A stretch of DNA of 64,000 nt from Pteria penguin (lineage: Eukaryota > Mollusca > Bivalvia > Pterioida > Pteriidae). The position numbers and the translations under genes were made by a program. The stretch lies in contig CM068583.1 in assembly GCA_035048485.1 (NCBI GenBank), positions 29,257,841 to 29,321,840 of the forward strand, read 5' to 3'. Shown here piece by piece: positions 36,999 to 48,584 of this stretch; position 1 is the stretch's first letter; each line of letters starts with the position of its first letter. A model generated the notes under the pieces. That model was not told the DNA's origin. It searched no databases and saw only the letters and a list, made by a program, of their open reading frames with translations.

Positions 36999-37019
36999 TC
37001 TCTCTCTCTCTCTCTCTCT
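36999..37019. repeat. (TC)n microsatellite
   Basis: About ten TC units just downstream of the transporter gene. Confidence 0.9.
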
Positions 37020-37087
37020 AAGACGCACGCCGACTCGTGTATTTTGATGAATGAGAATGAATAAAGATGACGATGTAAAAGTAAAGG

Positions 37088-37104
37088 TTTATTTCGTATT
37101 TATT
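37088..37104 (-). terminator. Polyadenylation signals of the transporter gene
   Basis: Two AATAAA hexamers on the minus strand, one overlapping the stop codon and one just after it. This would make a very short 3' UTR. Confidence 0.5.
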
Positions 37105-37320
37105 CAATTTCACTTTTATGTACCAATGGTGTATTTACAGTATTTATGCCAGTATCTTCCTCGTTGCTCTGAGCACAAACAGTAGACGACCCATATAGCA
37201 CCCCGGAAGCACATCGAACAGCCAAATCCTTATCTCTGGGAAGAACAGCATCTGTGTCTGTTCTGTTCACAGTGAATGTGGAAATCAATGTCAAAACCAT
37301 TGATGACAAGTAAAAAAACC
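37100..37320 (-). CDS. Transporter exon 5 (TM12 and C-terminal tail)
   Basis: Starts after TATTTAAG with GG completing the split Gly codon, then FFYLSSMVLTLISTFTVNRT (TM12) and a polar tail ending HKSEIE, TAA 37100-37102. The acceptor is poor in pyrimidines, the weakest of this gene. AATAAA occurs over the stop (37099-37104) and again at 37088-37093. Confidence 0.65.
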
Positions 37321-40239
37321 CTTAAATAGATATATACATATTCAGTATATCAATCACAAGGAATTATGTCTATTTCAAAGTTACAATTTATACGAGCCTT
37401 TCATAAAAACTCTTTCTACATGTTTTGTGGGGTTACGAAATCATAACAAATATCTGGCATTTGTTTCACATTTCCATCTGATAACTTAACCTAGTATGCA
37501 GTACGTGATTCCGCATGCGTACTAAACTTTATCAAAATATGATAGTCTACTTCAGCATATCGCGTAAGTGATACCATTTTCTAAAATTATCAAGACACTG
37601 TTTTGGTACTGTATACAATAAACGACAAATGGCCACACTGAATAGTTAAGTCAAGAAAGGTAAATCCATCAGTCATCAAATGAATAGCAACATATAAATA
37701 GATACTTTAAGGTATCTGATGTACAATGGACTACTTCTTTCACAAATGTCGAGATTTGCTGATAAATCATTATACATGTACGTAGTAGTTAAGAGTCGTA
37801 TAATCATTGATGACATGTAATCCTGACTGAAATGTTTTTTCTTTACATATCTTGCATTTGTTTTTAATATTTTGTCTACTTTACCCATATTATAGATGTT
37901 TTCAATAAGATAGATATCAGGCACGGTCCTGATACGCCGACTTCGAGAATCTGATTAGTATATTTTGGATTTATATAAAATAAAACATTTTCATAAGTCG
38001 TCATAGTCGTTTTTCATTATTACGGTGTTGCTTATAATCCAGCTTAATACAATATGATATATTTCAATAATGACTGTCTTATTTAGAGTTTTTTGAAAAT
38101 ATGTTTTGTTATGTTATTCCAAGTTCCCCTTCCCCCCTTTCCCCCCGAAAATTTTGCGTTTGAGAAACATTTGCCGTGTCATGGTACAGTTTGTAACAAA
38201 ATTTTTGTTCCTAAGAATGTCTTTCAGCAGAGAACGTTTAACTGTGCATCGGTTACCTTAATATTGTATAAGACGGCAAAAGTGATTGAACTTGGGGGTT
38301 TTTTTTTTTTGTATTTTATACTCTATGGTCCCTAGACACATCCACTTCCGGAAATGCTAAAACATGATATATAATTCAAATTCATTTTGTTCAGTTAATT
38401 TTACGATTCGAAATGAATTTATTGTTGAAAATTAACCATTTTGTCTTGAGTTAAATTGCAAGGATTATCTCGAACTATTTTGCAATTAATTGAGAAATAA
38501 TATGGTTTGACGCGGTTCGCGGATAATGAAGTGTGTCCCGCCTCAAACCATATCATTTCTTTATAAACTGCAAAATTGTTAAAGATAATCCTTAAATATC
38601 TAGCATTTATAAAGACAAAATAAATGTTTCCTACCACAAACGATAAAACTCAGTTGGTATGATCCTCCAGTATCTATAATGAAAGCTGTAAAACAAGAAT
38701 ACGTGTATGCATACGTGCCAATGTTACATGTGATTAATCTATGGAGCCGGTGTAGCTAAGTGGATGAAGTGCTCGGCTCGTGACTGTAAGGTCCCGAGTT
38801 TGACTGCCGCTGTGGGAACACCGGTGTTCTGTCTTTCGGATGAGACAGTAAAAACCGAGGTCCCGTGTCATGGTAGTCATGGCACGTAATAGATTCCTCG
38901 CAGCCTAGGTTGGGTTCAATACAAAGGTACACACATTTCTATACAATGCATCAAGTAGATACCTTCATCATATAAGTGAAGTAATCGTAGAGTGACGTAA
39001 ATAGATCAATCAATGACTCATAAATCTATGAGATCAGGTACATATATGCAATATGCAGTATATTTTAATCTTGTTTGACCCCACCTAAAGAGCTTGTGTA
39101 GCCCAGCCGGTGAGATGCTTGTCTCCACACCAAGAGGTCTTGGGCTCGAGTGCGGTTTGTCGACACTGAGAACCAAGGTTCCGTGTCACAGTAGATTCCT
39201 TACTGCTTCGGGTGGGTCCGTAGGATAGATCGTAATTTCTCTGCATTGCATAAAGCACATGCCGTAATAATATAGGTGAAATAATTCTGGCATCACGGAA
39301 ATCTTGAAAAAAAAAAATAAATAAACAAACGTCTTCTTAAAATTTACCCTTATAGTTGTTGAAAATACTATATAATGCTGTAATACTTTACTAATTCAAT
39401 AATATACGTAGCCATATACCTGCTAAAATTGGTCCTACGATGTATCCAAATCCACCAAGGAAATAAAGAACACCTAAAGCTGTAGACATTCTTGAAAACC
39501 CTAACAAATATATCAATACATGTATTGATACAGATATCAGACTACCATTGTAAAATCCAAAGAATGTAGCAAAAATACTTTTTCCAAGATAAGTAGAGCT
39601 GTACAAGGGAAACGTCAAAGAGGTAAGGGAGAGAATCCCCGTCATTCCGACATTCATTAGTAACGGGTTTATACCATAAGGTCCTACTGCTAAACCACCA
39701 AAAAACCTACCTAAAGTCCCCGTCAATCCTACTATAAATATTAAAAAGGCACCTTTCTCTTCCGAATATCCCTCAGTGACGGCGAAATTGGGAAGATGTA
39801 AGATCAACATTGAGAAAGATATGTTCCATAAAACATACTGAAATGCTGTTAAAACAAATGATTTATACTTAAATACTCTGTAATCAAATAATTGTCGACA
39901 CTTGGTTTTATCAAAGTCTTGAATGTTTGTTCGAGATTTAATTTCAAATTCTTTGTTCGGACGCATGAGGAAACCAAACACAAATTGTTGAGCACCAAAT
40001 CCTGCTAACAACAAGAAAGCACCATGGATATCATAATGGTGAAAAATCATTCGAAAAAGTGGTCCACTTAAAAGCATCCCAATTCCCGCCCCAGATGACG
40101 TCACGCCTACTGCGAGGTTATATCTCTCCTTAAAGTACTGAGTAAGACAAACGTACGGAGGCATCGCATGTAATGCATCACCAATACCTGCAATAAAAAG
40201 AAGCTTTGATAATCATTTTTTTTTTGTTAACAATATATA

Positions 40240-40333
<94 letters not shown>

Positions 40334-43300
40334 AAATGAATTGCAATTGTATTAAACCATCAAGTAAATAGATCAATCCATCAGTAAAAAAAGATAACCC
40401 GGAAAGGCTCTGCCAGTCTAGGGCGTAGGAAACATTTCCTTTCGTTTCGTAACGTAATAAGAATAAATCGGTCCATGATCGGCCATAAAGAGGGAGGGGG
40501 TGGGGGTTCTCCTCTCCCTTCCCTTCATACGGGCCTGCATATATAATTGATTTAATGGTCGAAATTCATCGTTTTAGTAACCAGCATATAGTAAGTCAGA
40601 CATACTAGCAACCAAGTCATATAGTAAGTCAGACATACCAGGTACCAAGCCATATAGTAAGTCAGACATACCATCAACAAAGTCATATAGTAGGTCAGAA
40701 ATACCAGCAACCGAGCCATTTAGTAAGTCAGACATACCAGTTACCAATCCATATAGTAAGTCAGACATACCAGCAACCAATCCATATAGGAAGTCAGACA
40801 TACCAGCAACCAAGCCATATAGCAAGTCAGACATACCAGCAACCAAGTCATATAGTAAGTCAGACATACCAGCAACCAAGCCATATAGTAAGTCAGACAT
40901 ACCGGCAACCACACCATATAGTAAGTCAGTCATACCGGATACCAAGTCATATAGTAAGTCAGACATATCAGCTACCAAGCCATATAGTAAGTTAGACATA
41001 ACAGCAACCAAACCATATAGCAAATCAGATACACCAGCAACAAAGTCATATAGTAAGTCAGACATACTAGCAACCAAGTCATATAGCAAGTCAGACATAC
41101 CAGGTACCAAGCCATATAGTAAGTCAGACATACCATCAACAAAGTCATATAGTAGGTCAGACATACCAGAAACTAAGCCATATAGTAAGTCAGACATACC
41201 AACAACCAAGCCATATTGTAAGTCAGACATACCAGCAACCAAGTCATATAGTAGGTCAGTCATACAGGATACCAAGTCATACAGTAAGTCAGACATACCA
41301 GCAACCAAGCCATATAGCAAATCAGATACACCAGCAACCAAGTCATATAGCAAGTCAGACATACCAGGTACCAAGCCATATAGTAAGTCAGACATACCAT
41401 CAACAAAGTCATATAGTAGGTCAGACATACCAGAAACTAAGCCATATAGTAAGTCAGACATACCAACAACCAAGCCATATAGTAAGTCAGACATACCAGG
41501 AACCAAGCCATATAGTAAGTCAGACATACCAGCAACCAAGCCATATAGCAAGTCAGACATACCATCAACAAAGTCATATAGTAGGTCAGAAATACCAGCA
41601 ACCGAGCCATTTAGTAAGTCAGACATACCAGTTACCAATCCATATAGTAAGTCAGACATACCAGCAACCAATCCATATAGGAAGTCAGACATACCAGCAA
41701 CCAAGCCATATAGCAAGTCAGACATGCCAGCAACCAAGTCATATTGTAAGTCAGACATACCAGCAACCAAGCCATATAGTAAGTCAGACATACCGGCAAC
41801 CACACCATATAGTAAGTCAGTCATACCGGATACCAAGTCATATAGTAAGTCAGACATATCAGCTACCAAGCCATATAGTAAGTTAGACATAACAGCAACC
41901 AAACCATATAGCAAAGCAGACATACCAGCAACCAAGCCATATAGTAAGTCAGACATACCAGCAATCAAGCCATATAGTAAGTCTGACATACCGTCAACCA
42001 TGCCATATTGTAGGTCAGTCATACCAGATACCAAGTCATACAGTAAGTCAGACATACCAGCAACCAAGCGATATAGTACGTCAGACATACCAGCAACCAA
42101 GCCATATAGCAAATCAGATACACCAGCAACAAAGTCATATAGTAAGTCAGACATACTAGCAACCAAGTCATATAGCAAGTCAGACATACCAGGTACCAAG
42201 CCATATAGTAAGTCAGACATACCAGCAACCAAGCCATATAGTAGGTCAGACATACCAGAAACTAAGCCATATAGTAAGTCAGACATACCAACAACCAAGC
42301 CATATAGTAAGTCAGACATACCAGCAACCAAGCCATATAGTAAGTCAGACATACCAGCATCCAAGCCATATAACAAGTCAGACATACCAGGAACCAAGCC
42401 ATATTATAAGTCAGACATACCAGCAACCAAGCCATATATTAAGTCAGACATACCAGCAACCAGACCATATTGTAAATCAGAGATACCAGCAACCAAGCCA
42501 TATAGTAAGTCAGACATACCAGCAACCAAACCATAAAGTACGTCAGACATACCAGCAACCAAGTCATACAGTAAGTCAGACATACCAACAATCAAGCCAT
42601 ATAATAAGTGAGAACCAAGCCATATAGTAAGTCAGACATACTAGCATCCAAGTAATATAGTACGTCAGACATACCAGTAACCAAGCCATATAGTAAGTCA
42701 GACATACCAGCATCCAAGTCATATAGTAAATCAGACATACCAGCATTCAAGTCACATAGTAAGTCAGACATACCAGCAGCCAAGCCATATTGTAAGCCAG
42801 ACATACCAGCAACTAAGCTATATAGTAAGTCAGACATACCAGCAACCAAGTCATATAGTAAGCCAGACATACCAGCAACCAAGCCATATAGTAAGTCAGA
42901 CATACCAGCAACAAAGTCATATAGTAGGTCAGAAATACCAGCAACCAAGCGATATAGTAAGGCAGACATACCATCAACCAAACTATATAATAAGTCAGAC
43001 ATACCAGCAACCAAGTCATATAGTAAGCCAGACATACCAGCAACCAAGTCACATAGTAAATCAGACATACCAGCAACCAAGCCATATAGTAAGGCAGACA
43101 TACAAGCAACCAAACCATATAGTAAGTCAGACATACCAGCAACCAAGCCATATAGTAAGTCAGACATACCAGCAACCAAACCATATAGTAAGTCAGACAT
43201 ACCAGCAAACCAAACCATATAGTATGTCAGACATACCAGCATCCAAGTCATATAGGAAGTCAGACATACCAGCAACAAAGCCATATAGTAAGTCAGACAT

Positions 43301-44289
43301 ACCAGCATCCAAGTCATATAGTAAGTCAGACATACCAGCAACAAAGCCAAATAGTAAGTCAGACACACCAACAACCAAGCCATATAGTAAGTCAGACATA
43401 CCAACAACTAAGTTATACAGTAAGTCAGACATACCAGCAACTAAACCATATAGTAAGTCAGACATCCCAGGAACCAAGCCATATAGTAAGTTAAACATAC
43501 CAGCAACCAAGCCATATAGTAAATCAGGCATACCTGCAACCAAACCATATGTAATGATGATCGCTGTAAGACTGCTAGAAAATGCTGCTGCTCCAAAGCC
43601 CGCCATTACTAACACAGACCCTATACACATTGTCATTCGACATCCCACGTGGTTAATAACACTTGTTGCTACAGGTCCTGACAGAATATGATATATATTG
43701 ATGTATAAATATGAAATATGTGTATCTGTTAACATATCTCAACATAAAAACAAAGTAGGAATTTTTAAAAATTTTTGTGTCCATTGTCTGATCAAATTAA
43801 TGACTACAGATGACTACTGAAGTTGATATATTACCTTAGAAACAGTTGAACCAAAAGTCGAAATCCAACCCGGGTTTTCTAATTTTGAATTCAGTAAGGT
43901 ACCATTGTATCGATGTGAATGAGGATGTGATGTTTTAATTTAACGAGATAAGATTAGGGAATGCTATTTAAAATTAATTTTTTTTAATTTTGTAATGTAC
44001 ATACTACATGACATGTACCTGTAGTTTTGTTGTTTTTACGCTAGTTATTGAAGCATAATGATGCATTTATTAGCTAGTTCTGGTATTTACCTAGAAAGAG
44101 AAGTAAACTCGAAAATAAGGATCCTGCTAAAGATGTATAGGTGTCTGATTCCTGGAACTGATGGAGAAGTTCCACATGAATCACACCTACACCGTACAAC
44201 AGACATGCATGACAAATCATAGATAGGAAATTGCCGACCAATATCACCCATGCCCAGCCACTGTCCACGTCTCGTTTTGATGCCATCAT
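37100..44289 (-). CDS. SLC16/monocarboxylate-transporter-like protein, complete, 460 residues
   Basis: Major-facilitator carrier of the plasma membrane; this family moves monocarboxylates or related small solutes. Exons right to left: 44091-44289, 43534-43677, 39420-40187, 38635-38685 and 37100-37320, total 1383 bp, with phases matching at all four joins. The start ATG 44289 has an in-frame TAA just before it. Family signatures: DSGWAW at residues 9-14 in TM1 (family pattern [D/E]G[G/S][W/F][G/A]W, shifted Ser-Gly here) and YFKERYNLAVG at 132-142 near TM5. Twelve membrane segments are expected, with the usual long cytoplasmic loop in the middle (FGFLMRPNKEFEIKSRT…). TM12 (LSSMVLTLISTF) and a 50-residue polar tail come from the last exon. 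Closest subtype unclear (MCT9/12/13/14-like). Intron 2 carries the giant 33-bp repeat. The substrate cannot be told from sequence. Confidence 0.87.
38460..38593. mobile_element. Foldback element beside transporter exon 4
   Basis: Ends AAGGATTATCT and AGATAATCCTT; arms of about 50 bp also share ATTTTGCA and ATATGGTTTGA around a GC-richer loop (CGCGGTTCGCGG). It lies 42 bp downstream of the exon 4 donor in transcript direction, inside intron 4. Confidence 0.75.
38635..38685 (-). CDS. Transporter exon 4 (51 bp)
   Basis: Acceptor TTGTTTTACAG, donor TGTG|GTAGGA. It reads A-FIIDTGGSYQLSFIVC, the loop between TM11 and TM12 that in SLC16 proteins typically reads ..G.L.D.TG.Y..SF. Phase fits on both sides. 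It was found by following the family pattern because the exon is too short to be an open-frame hit. Confidence 0.75.
38743..39016 (+). mobile_element. tRNA-headed SINE, copy 1
   Basis: Head GCCGGTGTAGCTAAGTGGAT resembles a tRNA 5' part with an A-box; a degenerate B-box lies at GGTCCCGAGTTTGACTGCC. The body has ACACCGGTGTTCTGTCTTTC, GATGAGACAGTAAAAACCGA and GTCCCGTGTCATGG, and the tail ends GATCAATCAATGA. Inside intron 4 of the transporter gene (opposite strand), beside copy 2. Confidence 0.75.
39088..39330 (+). mobile_element. tRNA-headed SINE, copy 2 (diverged subtype)
   Basis: Head TGTGTAGCCCAGCCGGTGAG, followed by GAGAACCAAGGTTCCGTGTC and AGATTCCTTACTGCTTCGGG, parallels the copy 1 body. 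The tail region reads TGCATTGCATAAAGCAC…, ending in an A-rich run. It lies in intron 4, 30 bp left of the exon 3 region's non-coding flank. Confidence 0.6.
39420..40187 (-). CDS. Transporter exon 3 (TM4-TM11)
   Basis: 768 bp from GIGDALHAMPPYVCLTQYF to the donor in GGPILA (GCAG|GTATAT). It carries the second family signature, the central cytoplasmic loop and most of the C-terminal bundle. If the donor is not used, the frame ends nine codons later at TAG 39391-39393, truncating the protein before TM12. Confidence 0.88.
40245..40330. repeat. (AT)n microsatellite
   Basis: About 43 AT units in intron 2 of the transporter, 58 bp from exon 3. Confidence 0.95.
40574..43550. repeat. 33-bp minisatellite of about 90 copies filling intron 2 of the transporter
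   Basis: On the minus strand the unit encodes GMSDLLYGLVA-like 11-mers; on the plus strand PATKPYSKSDI-like 11-mers. The first unit overlaps the end of exon 2 (TATGGTTTGGTTGCAG|GTATG), so the unit is about half exon end and half intron start, and each copy keeps a donor-like GGTATGT. Blocks of several units (for example those with LLNGSVAGISDLLYDFVDGM) recur, showing larger-scale duplication inside the array. Long open frames here are a result of the unit length being a multiple of three. Confidence 0.95.
43534..43677 (-). CDS. Transporter exon 2
   Basis: 144 bp: acceptor TATTCTGTCAG, then G-PVATSVINHVGCRMTMCIG… to SSSLTAIIITYGLVA, and donor GTTGCAG|GTATGC. The last 17 bases are the seed of the 33-bp array that fills the following intron. 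Confidence 0.87.
44091..44289 (-). CDS. Transporter exon 1 (TM1 and start of TM2)
   Basis: 199 bp starting MMASKRDVDSGWAWVILVGN, with donor CTAG|GTAAAT. A CACTACAG acceptor seven bases upstream of the ATG suggests a preceding noncoding exon. Confidence 0.85.
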
Positions 44290-47200
44290 TTAGTCACTGT
44301 AGTGGTAAATATGAATGAGTGAAATGGGATACAAAATAAATGTACAACTTTAAAAGTCATGTGTTTAATGATAATAAAATCCACAAGATGATAACATATA
44401 TGATATGTAATGTAAATAAAGAGTTATCAAATAAAAGCATTGAGAATATACAATGTATGATAGCTGCCTTTATATGTACCATTCAGTTATTCTTGAAATA
44501 TGTTTTTGCGTAAAACATCGTTTGCATGTCTTTGAAAATATCAATGTTTATTATGACTTTCAAATTCAAACGAGTGATAAATATTTCATTAAAATCACAT
44601 TTCTATGAAATCATAAATGTTTAAGTATTAATTCCATCTAAAGAGAATAATTCTATAATTAATCTTAAACTTAATTTGCGTTACCAATACTGATTTTGAA
44701 GGATTGAAATCTTTTAGAGATTTGATTTCTAAATTATTGTAGACCAGGAATTTTACTGTACCTTTCAGATGAAAATCCAGCTTTGGCAGAGAACGATTAA
44801 TATTTAAAAATCTTTTTCGTATCTTTTAGCAAAGATATTTGTTTATACATTATTGTAAATTCGAGTCAGATAAAACTTATTGAAGTCACATACCCGCAGT
44901 GGATTTAAAATGAAATTCAATATGGAAATAAACAAGATAATGATATATTTCGCAACAATTTTTAAAAAATCAATGCTACAAAAATCCTCCATAAATAGCC
45001 TGTTTAATAAACATGAGGACATGAATCAGTGTGTGTGATTTGTGAAAGAGTACTTTCTGTTTTTGTAATACGTATACATGTATAAGTAAATGTGAGCAAT
45101 TAATATTGGGGTAATTCGTGATCAAAGTAATTGATGAGGTTTTAAAAGGAAGTGTAAAATAAAAAAAAAAAAAAAAACTATCTGCTAACTATCCATACAA
45201 AATATAAAGAATTTCAACGCTGAAATGTTAATTTATTAGCAATTGATTTAAACATTTGTTTAATTTAGGCAATACTAGTTCTCTATTGTTAATGCAATTT
45301 CTATTTTTTTTTTGTTCTTTTGCGAACCCTCTAATCTAGATTTGTGACACACTTCCTGATTGGTAAATGATAATCCAAATGTAAGAAACTGTAATGACTG
45401 TACCGAATTCTGTTTTTAAGTTTAAGGTTTAAATGCACATCTATTAGTTTGAAGAAAACACAAATTTGTACCTGCATTTGTTGTCACATTCTATAATTAG
45501 AGAGTTTGAATGGACGATCTTTTAATGTGTAGCGAAGTCTGTCATTTTTTATGTTCTTAAGCAATACGGAGTATCGCAACTACTAAAATCCAGTCACAGT
45601 TTGCATTTAGTCACCTATCAAATCCATTGTTCTCGATGTGGGCACTTTTATGTGAGCAACTTACGTCATGATCATATGACGTCATAACAATCACAAAGTT
45701 AGCGTGTATGTTGACGTTATTTTAGTTGCGATATTCCGTATTGCTTTCCTACTTTACTTATTGATTAAGAATATGAAAATAAACTACAGCACAGCAAGCA
45801 ATGTATTATTTCAAGGACACAATGGAAAGACTAAATATATCAAACAATTATTGTACAATACTCCCTGTCGTCCCACTTTCATTATTTCATCTATAATTAT
45901 GTACCTTAAGTCCTAGAGAGGACAGTACTAGCCGTAAATCTTTTAACGCAGGGCTTGGGAATTCATTTTTTTCTGATTTTTATTGATATTTGATACGCGG
46001 TCTTTCATAAACACTCTAGGGGATCAAGTTATAAAAAACCCGACACAAACAATCTTCGCCGTGTTTTATGCTGTTTCGTGATAATTTTTATCCTATAATG
46101 TATTGAGGATAATCTGGCTGGAAATATGATTTATAATTTTTTTTTCATTTCTCATTGACATAAAACAGTGACTTGAACCTATAAGATTGAAACGCAGTAT
46201 ACCGTAGATAAATCTCATCCTCTCCCGGCATCAAACTATTATTAAAATGAGATCCCGTGCCAGGCTCTGTCCTAATATTGTGTTTTAGAAAAGTACTCCC
46301 AAAAGTCCTCGTTACGGATAATCTGCTCCCAACGGTCCTCGCTACAGATAATCTCGGAACGAGCTAGTATAAAGGGGGTCGTTATTAAGACGAAGAGAAA
46401 GAAATCCAGCTTAATTACATGACAGAACCCACCAAAGGAAAGGCAAAAAGAAAAATAAGATAAAATAAATGGAAATGGAAAGCAATAGAACAATCTAACC
46501 TCATGAGGAAGTACGAGTTTCATGTCCGAGGCGAAAATTTCCCAGATTTGAATTGTAAGGTTTTAACTGTATGTAACTATATTTAGGCTTCATGTGTAAC
46601 ACTATTTCTATTTCACTAGGCAATTAAAACATTTGTTATTTGTTAAACATAGCAGTATGATTTGAAAATTGTTACCTTTAAACACACCAATTGATTGACT
46701 ATTGTCATGTCAAATGACCGTCGTAAGTCGGTATCGTAACTGCACTATAATCGAATATTTTTGTGATGACCTTATGTGTTTTTTTTCATATCATTACACT
46801 GTATATTTCTGTGGTGACGTCTATCATACGACTGAGTCAGTAACTTTTCTTTCTTCCTTTTTTTATCTGTAAGTCATAAAACAATGCCAATCAGTAAAAA
46901 CAACATTAATTTTAGCTTATATCAATAGTGTTTTATTCTACAGCAACGGATCAGTATCTAATAGATTTAATTTGCCACCACCGACCCACACAACCTCCAC
47001 GCCCTCATCCCACCTTCAAGAGAATGACATTGACTTTGTGCAGTGATTTTTTTTTTGTGATTTGCTGTTGTTTACTATAATCCCCGTACTTTTTTCTATG
47101 CAACAATAGTCAATCAATTTATATTTTGATTGTGCTTTTATCATGATCTAGTACTTAATTAAAAGAGGATTGATTGATTGATTGATTGATTGATTATTGA

Positions 47201-48584
47201 TTTACGTCACTCAACGATTATTTCACGTATATGGTGACAGCATCTACCTGATTCATTGCACACAAATTTAGACCTTTGCAAAGGACCCATCCGAAGCAGT
47301 ACCACGCCTACCATGACACGTCACCTCGGTTTTTACTGTACCATGCCTACCGTGACACGGAACCTCGGTTTTTACTGTCTCATCCAAGAGACAGAACACC
47401 GGTGTGCCCGAGGCGGTAGTCTAACCCGGGACCTCTCGATCACGAACAGAGCACCTTATCCACTAGGCCACACCGACTCAATTAAAAGAGGAAGTGTGCT
47501 GTAGTAATCCCCTGTTTCATCCCCGAATCCATAGACCCATGTCTCTATCAATACACAAGATTTAGGGGATTTTGATTATCACACCCTTGACGCCATAATT
47601 AAAAGTCCGAGTTGCCCTCCGTACATGGTTACAATGACGTCATTACTATCCACTGATGTATATGGATTGACGTAAAACATAATATGGTTGTCAGTATCTA
47701 CTATTGGCTCTGATGGATTACATAGAATTCTATCTACTATGGTACACATTGCCAACTTCTCTTAATAATTTATCTACTTCTATTGACATTTTGCCCATGA
47801 GATGCTTTAGATGTTATTGTTTAGAGAGTGACCCCCCTCGTTTCCACACGCTTCACTATGACACATAAATATACCATGTAGCATGTCAATTTATTTCCTT
47901 CTTCCTAACAATGCCTATATAATTCAACTCTTCGCCTGTGACCTATAATGCAAACATTAGAGGATCATTTTGATAAAGTGCTTCTTCAAATTGTTCTTTT
48001 GGTAATATCCTGCTCTTTCTTCATATCTCTCCACTATTTTCATGATACTTGGACTCATGGACTCATTTACCTCAGAATTAGTGAGTCTGTCTTTATTTCC
48101 TATAGATATGCACAAACGATTGCTTCAAAAACTTTTAACTATAAACAAAATTTAAATGTGTATATGTGATACGACTTTCAGGGCTCTATGTCATGTAAAT
48201 GCTCTTCATCTGAGTTTAAATACAATGTATAATTCATGTGGCAATGTTGTGAAGGAGATCTCAATATTGTTAGTATTTCATTAATCTCCATATTTTTGTG
48301 ACATGTCCTTGATGATTTGTGTTAGATGTCTTCTGTTTTCTCTGTGATAACTTAGAGATCTTTTAAGTAAAGGCCAATAATATAGAGGGCCACAATCATT
48401 CTCATGGCTTCAAAATATTAATATTATTATGAACTCATGTGAAGAGTATGACAGACGTTGGGGACTAAGAGAGAAGGTTGAATTACACACTCTTTCTGAA
48501 TAGCTGAGGTCAGTCAGTAGGCGAAAAGAATTCGAAGAATGTCATATCCTTGACAACAGACACACGTTTATACTTCATGATCCA
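44290..48584. other. Intergenic stretch left of the Penelope-like pair
   Basis: AT-rich. One SINE copy lies at 47168-47480; small A and T runs occur (for example near 45163 and 46140). The minus-strand open frame 46272-46523 is hydrophobic but has no recognisable family. No other gene seen; the 5' UTR and promoter of the transporter should lie within the first kilobases. Confidence 0.4.
47168..47480 (-). mobile_element. tRNA-headed SINE, copy 3
   Basis: On the minus strand: GAGTCGGTGTGGCCTAGTGG head, GGTCCCGGGTTAGACTACCG B-box region, ACACCGGTGTTCTGTCTCTT, then AAAAACCGAGGTTCCGTGTC (this last module is duplicated), ending in (AATC)n, seen as (GATT)n on the plus strand at 47168-47195. Confidence 0.75.

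Noticed and set aside
38743..38815. Functional tRNA gene
   Set aside because: The head has tRNA-like A and B boxes, but the arms do not pair well and the shared downstream body makes it a SINE.
39391..39419. Stop at 39391 as the true end of the transporter
   Set aside because: It would remove TM12. A good donor at 39419 and two phase-matched exons (38635-38685, 37100-37320) restore the expected family length, so read-through is at most an alternative form.
40574..42397. Minus-strand 607-codon frame of GMSDLLYGLVA repeats as a separate gene
   Set aside because: It is intronic repeat without its own promoter, start context or family. Only read-through from exon 2 is worth testing, and that is listed as a finding.
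41724..42536. Plus-strand 270-codon open frame (PATKPYSKSDI repeats) and similar frames at 43224-43691
   Set aside because: Reverse-strand reading of the 33-bp minisatellite; open only because the unit is a multiple of three, with no gene context.
40574..43550. CRISPR-like array
   Set aside because: Units are contiguous with no unique spacers, in an animal intron.
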